Of a DNA stretch of 64,000 nt, positions 63,837-64,000 are shown one piece after another. Positions within the stretch are counted from its first letter, which is position 1; every line of letters begins with the position of its first letter. This DNA is from Frigoribacterium sp. Leaf186. Its GTDB lineage: Bacteria; Actinomycetota; Actinomycetes; Actinomycetales; Microbacteriaceae. The stretch spans positions 347,512 to 411,511 of the forward strand of contig NZ_LMPQ01000001.1 in the NCBI RefSeq assembly GCF_001423905.1, read 5' to 3'. A program made the position numbers and the translations under genes. The notes under the pieces were generated by a model that did no database searches, had not been told where the DNA came from, and worked only from the letters and a program-made list of their open reading frames with translations.

Positions 63837-64000
63837 ATGTCTGAGCGTGGTGGCAGCAACCGTTCGAAGCCGGGACTCTGGGTCTTGCTAGTCGCGTCGG
63901 CCGCGGTCGTCATCCCCGCGGCTGTTCTGCTGATCGGAGATCCGTCGCGTGTGCCGACGTGGTTCACGCTGGCTGGTGGGCTCATCACCGTCTACCTCGC
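63837..64000 (+). CDS. Small membrane protein, cut off by the window end
   Basis: The first 54 residues of a protein starting MSERGGSNRSKPGLWVLLVASAAVV, with two hydrophobic segments (residues 14-33 and 43-54). The rest lies beyond the window. Not recognised; it continues the run of small membrane proteins. Confidence 0.45.
   Translation, partial: MSERGGSNRSKPGLWVLLVASAAVVIPAAVLLIGDPSRVPTWFTLAGGLITVYL

Noticed and set aside
37847-64000. Integrase or CRISPR array in the island
   Set aside because: I looked for a tyrosine or serine recombinase catalytic motif and for regular repeat-spacer units and saw neither.

Overview
This window is high-GC actinobacterial DNA. Codon use, GTG starts, 4-bp stop/start overlaps and the gene families (DUF3090/SCO1664 trio, VIT/DUF2231 proteins, GlsB-type membrane protein) suggest a Microbacteriaceae-like organism of the Curtobacterium/Frigoribacterium type. 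The genus is an inference. Two parts of different character meet near position 37.8 kb.

Part 1 (1-37.7 kb) is ordinary, very GC-rich chromosome. In order it holds: a Nif3-like protein and a membrane protein; an FAD amine oxidase coupled to an alpha/beta hydrolase; a septum-formation-domain protein and a cardiolipin synthase; an AAA ATPase/VWA pair; the actinobacterial trio kinase-like SCO1664 / DUF3090 / histidine phosphatase; a cupin, a QorB-like reductase, an esterase, a disulfide-reductase-like flavoprotein and a LuxR regulator; a flavin electron-transfer set (ferric-reductase-like protein, FMN-binding protein, ApbE) below a two-component system; DUF2231, VIT and tautomerase genes. It ends in a complete mannan-use locus: ABC importer, GH2 beta-mannosidase, ROK kinase, and secreted GH5 and GH26 mannanases, with a LacI-like protein and a ROK repressor beside it. 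The 9-mer GGAGGCGCG recurs across this part.

Part 2 (from 37.78 kb) is a genomic island. It starts at a 3' fragment of a tRNA-Val(UAC) gene with no 5' half, the usual scar of site-specific integration. From there GC falls, the 9-mer disappears, and defence and mobile genes follow. A 14-kb block on the minus strand holds a type I restriction-modification operon (hsdM with a fused XRE helix-turn-helix, hsdS, hsdR, a YgjP-like metallopeptidase and an SF1 helicase, all joined by 4-bp overlaps). A likely terminator, a promoter and a full Qat anti-phage system (qatA-qatB-qatC-qatD) come next. Beyond the RM operon lie three broken genes (a frameshifted unknown, a Fic-domain remnant with a stop codon, a GTPase with one in-frame amber codon), a helicase-associated-domain protein, small unknown genes, and a Toprim/primase-helicase-like replication protein facing an AT-rich, repeat-bearing 370-bp region. 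The last 2.4 kb carries a run of small membrane proteins, three of them look-alike two-helix proteins of 56-66 residues.

No integrase and no intact tRNA-Val are visible, so the right end of the island is either beyond the window or lost. All similarity calls are from reading motifs by eye; no database search was made.
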